NCBI RefSeq assembly: GCF_000516985.1 | Contig: NW_006917095.1 | Coordinates: 803,520-867,519, forward strand | Source of the DNA: Pestalotiopsis fici W106-1 | Lineage: Eukaryota; Ascomycota; Sordariomycetes; Amphisphaeriales; Sporocadaceae | Length of the DNA: 64,000 bases | Direction of reading: 5' to 3' | Shown here: piece by piece, positions 59,016 to 64,000 of the stretch | Position numbering within the stretch: the first letter of the stretch is position 1 | How the letters are laid out: each line of letters opens with the position of its first letter | Notes under the pieces: model-generated | What the model was told of the DNA's origin: nothing | The model's input: only the letters and a program-made list of their open reading frames with translations | The model's database searches: none | Made by a program: the position numbers and the translations under genes

Positions 59016-60255
59016 ATGTGGCGCGACCGCACCAATCTGTACGACTTGCACCCTGTCCTGAATAGGACACCACCCAGAGTCCTTTTTTCCGTCGTTGGAG
59101 GGTTTGATACGTCCAGGATGCTGACATTGACCGAAGCTACATTTCATATCGCCAGTCATACGCGCACCACCCGGCCAAGAAAACAAAGTACTCGGGCCCC
59201 AGCGGCAATGGCTTCTCAGACTTTGGTCGCGGCAGCGCTGCGGCCTCCGAGGACCAGCAGGGCCTCTTGTCGGGCGCCGACTACGATGATGGCGATGCTG
59301 TGATTGAAATGGACTTGCTGCCTCCGCGATGGGCCGACATCTCCGACGAAGTGACAGACCTCTTGGCCGAGATCGCGAAAAAGTCGCAAACGCTAGAAAG
59401 ATTACACCAGAAGCATGTTTTGCCAGGTTTCAACGACGAGGAGGCAAAAAAGGCCGAGGAAGACGAAATCGAGCGCCTGACGCAAACCATTACCCGAAGC
59501 TTTCACGACTGTCACCGATGTATACAACGGGTGGAGCAGATGGTCAAGGAGGGCAATATGACCAGGGCCGAGGAGACTATGGCCAAGAATATCCAAGTCA
59601 GCCTGGCAACCCGGGTCCAGGAAGCAAGCGCAGGGTTCAGGAAGAAGCAAAGCGCATATCTGAAGAGTAGGATTTGGTTCATGTCCTCCAGATCATGACA
59701 GACGGAATACTAACATGGTTTGCAGAACTACGTGGCATGTCCGGGCTAGGAACCGCTTCTCCCGGCGAAAGGTCTTCGACTCCATTGGCATCCAACTATG
59801 CCGCAGACCCGTCATTACTCGAATCAGATGCCGATAGATCATATTCACAATCCGCCTTGCAGGCAACCACCCACCAAAAGATGCTCAAGAGCAACGACGC
59901 AGTTATAGCTCAGCGCGAAAAGGAAATCGAGGACATTGCTCAGGGTATCATTGAGCTGTCGGATTTATTCCGAGATTTGCAAAACATGGTCATTGACCAG
60001 GGAACAATGCTTGATCGGATAGACTATAATGTTGAGCGTATGAACACGGATCTAAAGGGGGCCGAAAAGGAACTTGTCGTGGCGTCCGGTTATCAAAAGA
60101 AGACGACCAAACGGAAAATCATACTATTACTGGTACTGATCATCGTAGGCATGATCATCGTACTGGTGATCAAGCCCAAGAAGAGTAGCTATGCCGCTCC
60201 TCCAGAACCAGTCGAGCCTTCTCTTGGAGAGGTCGAGGGTGACGGCACAATATAG
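59016..60255 (+). CDS. TLG2: Syntaxin-type Qa-SNARE Tlg2 (late Golgi/endosome)
   Basis: Three exons, 59016-59038, 59137-59666, 59726-60255; 360 residues. The start MWRDRTNLYISYRQSYAHH is the Tlg2/syntaxin-16 N-terminal peptide that binds the Sec1-like protein Vps45. An Habc-type helical region follows (DISDEVTDLLAEIAKKSQTL, RLTQTITRSFHDCHRCIQ). The SNARE motif spans about 240-305 (AVIAQREKEIEDIAQGIIEL to VERMNTDLKGAEKEL), with the zero-layer glutamine at Q276 in VIDQGTMLDRI. A single tail-anchor segment (IILLLVLIIVGMIIVLVI, about 314-333) follows, then a ~27-residue lumenal tail. It mediates fusion at the trans-Golgi network and early endosome. The first exon is 23 bases; its join (CT/C TAC) restores the expected Tyr. 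Confidence 0.94.
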
Positions 60256-60745
60256 CTTCTCCAGCAGTCTGACTGCTTGCCAGGGATGTGGGTTGGAAGG
60301 ATCTCTGGACAGATTCTGATCTTTGATTTATATACATTTAGCGGTAATTTCGAGGCCTTGCAGTCGAGATCATGACAACATTAGACGGGCTTTTGTAACA
60401 ATACAAATTCTTCAGGGAGCTCATACGCCCCAAAATCAATATTCAGGCCTCACCAATTTCAATATTGATAGTCGCCGTAGCCAAGTATGGACCCTGCACA
60501 GCCACAGCAGAATGTCGGTCTCTACGTTTACATGGGCCAGGCAAAGTTGGCATCTCATCACAAAAGAGGGCTGAAAAACCCCCAAATGGGGGCAGTAAGA
60601 TCGCGAGAATAAAAATCAATTAGCGTATATTTGCATTAAATATGATTTATATTAATTCCCCTGGGCTCTATTATAGTTCTGATCAAATCATTCCTGGTAG
60701 TTCAGTCCGCTGACCTTGTGCCCCTGGAGGGTAGCTATTGTCCAG
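60256..60745. other. Convergent intergenic region
   Basis: 490 bases between the Tlg2 stop and the first stop (from the 3' side) of the minus-strand gene. After that stop the minus-strand frame stays open for another 20 codons (to about 60683, LDNSYPPGAQ...). Nothing else is seen. Confidence 0.45.
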
Positions 60746-61789
60746 CTAGCCTTGGTTATAATCCGGATAATTCCATTGCGAGTATTGCACATTGGACTGG
60801 TCGTAATTCCACTGCTGAAGTTGCGGAAAACCCTGATAGTTTTGTGTACTGATCCGAGCGCCCTGGGTCGCACCGTACGGGACGACTTCTGTGCTGGCCG
60901 TATAAGCTGCTGGATTCTGAGCGCTTTGAGGAGCACCACCATACGGAACAACTTGTGTATTGACTGCATATGCCGTTGAACTCTGATAGGCTGCTGGATC
61001 GTTGTAGGCTTGCGAGTTGTCCGGAGTGCTTGCAACTTGCTGTGCTTGCTGTGCCTCGGCGGCATACCACGCGCCTTCATCGTAAAGCGCGACATTCATG
61101 TGAACCATTTGAGTGCCTTCAGCGCTCCAATCTCCGTCGCATCGCAGTGGTGCATATCGCACGTTGGATATACCCAGCTGGGTGCCATACTCGGTGTTGA
61201 TTTTGTCAATGACCTTTTTGATGCATCTGAGGAATACGTTTTGGTTCACGCGTGTGTCCCAATCAGGCCACTCCTAGGGCAATTGGTTCACCACGGGCCA
61301 ATCGTGTCGCTCGGGATGTTTCTTGCAGATGTCGTAACGCTGACGACGTATTGCTCGGATGGCTTGGTCGTGCGTGATGTCGGCGACCAGGATTTGGCGG
61401 AGTTGGGTTGGATCCCCGCCCGCAGCTATGTAGTTGACAATTATCATGTTGTACAGCCGCATCTCCGTGTATCTTGGAGCGCCCATCGTCTCGCCCTGCT
61501 GAAAATAGGCATCTCTTACGACATAAATTCTCTTGTCCACACTGACGTCGTATCTGTGTACTGCGGTCTTGTCCCTGCCATGGCGCCTCATAATGGCAAA
61601 CCTTTTCCAGGTCGTATCGTCAGTTGTGACATGAAAGTATTCTTGGGAGTCTCCTGGAGCAGTGAGCGAGTCATAATCCGCAATGATATTTTCCGTTGTG
61701 AAGTTGCCTGGGTCGCGCGCCTCCCGTTCGAGTCTGAATGCCTCGATGCCCTGAAGGGTGGATAGAGCTTGAGATGACGATGTCGACAT
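60746..61789 (-). pseudogene. Unrecognised gene with an in-frame TAG, possibly broken or read through
   Basis: ATG at 61789 (MSTSSSQALS) opens a 171-codon frame ending in TAG at 61274-61276. The same frame then continues open to another TAG at 60746-60748, giving ~347 codons in all if the first stop is passed. Both halves look like real protein: the first is charged and helical (TAVHRYDVSVDKRIYVVRDAYF, DITHDQAIRAIRRQRYDICKK), the second has FLRCIKKVIDKINTEYGTQLG and a Tyr/Gln/Ser-rich tail with two VVPYGG/A repeats. No splice sites of usual size remove the stop in frame; the only phase-0 GT...AG pairs around it span 18 or 21 bases. Possibilities: a nonsense mutation, stop readthrough, or a sequence error. 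Family not recognised; no signal peptide or membrane segment. An antisense frame overlaps but looks less protein-like. Confidence 0.5.
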
Positions 61790-64000
61790 GTTGCTTCAGC
61801 TTCCTGATGTCTGGACTGTTTTTCTTCAAGCTGGTGGTATGTTCTCTGAATGCTCGTGATGTATCGACTCCAGTGTTGGCTTGCAGTTTCTGTTGAGGTT
61901 CCGTTTCGCCATCGTACTCGGCTTTTTATATTTCTCTTCCAAAGACCATGTGATTAACCAGGAGTAGGCATTGCGATTCGACTGAAGCTGGCGTGATTGA
62001 ATAGGCAGACATCTGAGCATCGGACAGAGGGGCGCTTTCTGGTTGTTATTCACTCGATATCCTTGTCTGTCCAACCAGTGACGGGAGTGATAAGGCGTAT
62101 AGAAACTGGAGAGGACATGGTTGCTGAATCAACAGCACTCGTCGAGGGAGGTTTCCGTTCATGACGAGATGACTATATTGCCTTGCCGGTCTGCCTGGCT
62201 AACGTGAAGACTTGCGCAGCACTACATGGAACTAGCAAGCTTGTAATGGTCAGCTTGATTGCTTTGTCGAATTTTGTCCATGAGGGCCTGCCAGGCACGT
62301 AAATTGCGGTGACCAAGTCGTTACTACCAACTCAAAGCGGCATTGTCTCAAAAGTATTTCCGCCAATATAGACTATCATGATGCGCGCCGGCTCGCCAAA
62401 GTACTTATTCTTTTTCCACGCAGTACTCTATTGTAAAATTGGGGCTTACCAGCATGCATAAAGCTGGAGATTGAGAATGCGGTCGATTTAACCCCACTGG
62501 TAGATTCTCTCAGTGTGTTGTAGTCAGGATGCCTTCAAGTCAAATGTTCTCTAGTCTGGTCATGCCTCTATGCACATGGGAAGTGTCGTGGGAAGGTAAC
62601 AAGATGCCTCTGCTCGTAGTCATTTGCATCATCAAGCTGGTCTTTCTTTTGCTCGTGCCGGCACCAACAGTGGTAGATCGAATTGCGAAGGATCTCATAT
62701 GAATGACTATCATCTTTGTTGTTATTGATCATGCGGTTCGTGTGAGGACGACTAAAGAACTAGGTTGTTGCCATGGACACTGAAATACAGTACTTGGAAC
62801 TTGAAATGTGTACCTGGGTGATTTCCGCTGCCAGACGGTTTGTTTCATTTCATCATTCGCTGTCACAGCCTTGAATCAGAATCTAGAGCTTCCATATGCA
62901 GGACCGCGATGACCTCTCCAAAGTGGAGATGTCATGAATAAGGAATTGCAGCATGGGCTGAAGATAGCAGTAGGAAAATACTGAATCATGTCACTGCCGC
63001 GTTTGTATTAATTGAATTCTGTTTACAAACATGAGTAACGTAACACGCCGTCATTTTGTTTACATGTGAGCATAGTTGTTTGGACGCTTGGTAAACTTGT
63101 AAATTTCAAGCACGTTTGATTCAGAGATGACGACGTCTTACATTTCTCTCTGTCCTTTCTACAGAACCACGTCAGCCGGTCGAAAAGAAAAAGGCAACAG
63201 ATTCATCATGCATGTATTATGACAAGCAATACTGAAGTCACTTGTATGTTGATAAAAAATAACTTAGATTCAATGAGTCAATAGTAAAGGTAAAGCTGCA
63301 GCTTTGATTCACCCGCCTACTGTGTCTACCGAATGACTGATCTAGCATCTCATGCGGCGAAATATCCATCTTCATTCCATTATTGACACTAAATGCAAGC
63401 ACTGCAATAGCCACGACAGCAGCTTGAAGCCATAATAAACGCAGATACAGGCCTCTGACTCACCGACGTTTCTTTCTGGCAGAGTCACCGGCTGTCACCT
63501 GGACTGTACTTATAAATTATCTTCTCTCGCCCTCTTTCCCCAAAGCCTTTCATATCCTCAACGCAGAACCAACACGCAATTATTAGAGAAGACTACTCTT
63601 GAGCCATGCATCCTATGATTAAAAAGCTTTCCAAATAGGCTCGCAGCAAGTAGGGATGACCATATTACGGGGCTAGCACTGGAACAGTTATTATCCCCTC
63701 TCTTGTGCCCTTTATATCTAGGGGGGGAATCAAGCAACACATATAGAAGCCAAAGACCTCGTTGGGCATTCCGGATGATCTGATACCTAACCTGCCCGTA
63801 AAATCTTAATCATCAGCATTGGTGGGTCTCTTGGTCTTTGCAACTGACATATTGGAATTAAAAGATGGCATCCTCCTATATCCTAGTATTTTCACAACCT
63901 TTTCTTTCCAACATCAATAAAACAACACAATTTTCTCTCTTATACCATAAGTATTTATGACTGTGCGTTTACGGAAGAAAAAAGAGAGAGAAAAAAGAGA
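61790..64000. other. Gene-free right end
   Basis: 2.2 kb with no supportable gene; longest frames are about 80 codons. It holds the promoter side of the interrupted gene. The last ~150 bases become A+T- and pyrimidine-rich (ttttctctcttataccataa) and may be the 5' flank of a gene beyond the window. Confidence 0.5.

Noticed and set aside
61010..61765. Plus-strand 251-codon uninterrupted frame opposite the TAG-broken gene
   Set aside because: No start context or recognisable motif. The minus strand has clearer protein-like helices and charge pattern. It is kept in mind because the minus frame is broken.

Overview
The window is nuclear DNA of a filamentous ascomycete. Short GT–AG introns, branch-like ctaa(t/c) sequences, split eukaryotic housekeeping genes (calmodulin, glycogenin, HRD1, Tlg2, GH47 mannosidase) and the protein types point to Sordariomycetes, probably Hypocreales. 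The order is an inference; I could not run a search. No CRISPR array, rRNA, convincing tRNA or intact transposon was seen.

Layout. 1-925 (-): 5' part of a gene resembling the N-terminal helical region of fungal NACHT/STAND (NLR-like) proteins, running off the left edge. 1536-7366 (+): a reconstructed 13-exon gene for a ~1641-residue protein with two DUF7025-AAA units in tandem. The first unit has lost its ATPase residues; the second keeps them. The two genes are head to head. 8910-13132: a DUF1275 membrane protein (-), an ETHE1-type persulfide dioxygenase (-) and, divergent from it, a sulfide:quinone oxidoreductase (+). The last two form a mitochondrial sulfide-oxidation pair. 13444-16027 (-): HRD1 ubiquitin ligase of ER-associated degradation. 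16501-17503 (+): a carboxymuconolactone-decarboxylase/AhpD-like protein.

17504-34745 is a 17.2-kb stretch with no gene I can support. It ends at a C2H2 zinc-finger transcription factor (34746-36974, +) whose single long intron looks coding. After it come an NNT1/EFM7-type methyltransferase (40004-40966, +), a small spliced 2EXR/F-box-like protein (41779-42971, -), glycogenin with a GC-AG intron (45791-48474, +), a manganese-type CDF transporter (49379-50785, -), a GH47 alpha-1,2-mannosidase (52420-54252, -), calmodulin with seven exons (56551-57627, -), the Qa-SNARE Tlg2 (59016-60255, +) and an unrecognised gene interrupted by an in-frame TAG (60746-61789, -). 61790-64000 shows no gene.

Exon boundaries were deduced by hand from splice signals, reading-frame continuity and family resemblance. 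Every complete multi-exon model given sums to a multiple of three. The most unusual item is the tandem pseudo-ATPase/ATPase protein, next to an NLR-like gene.
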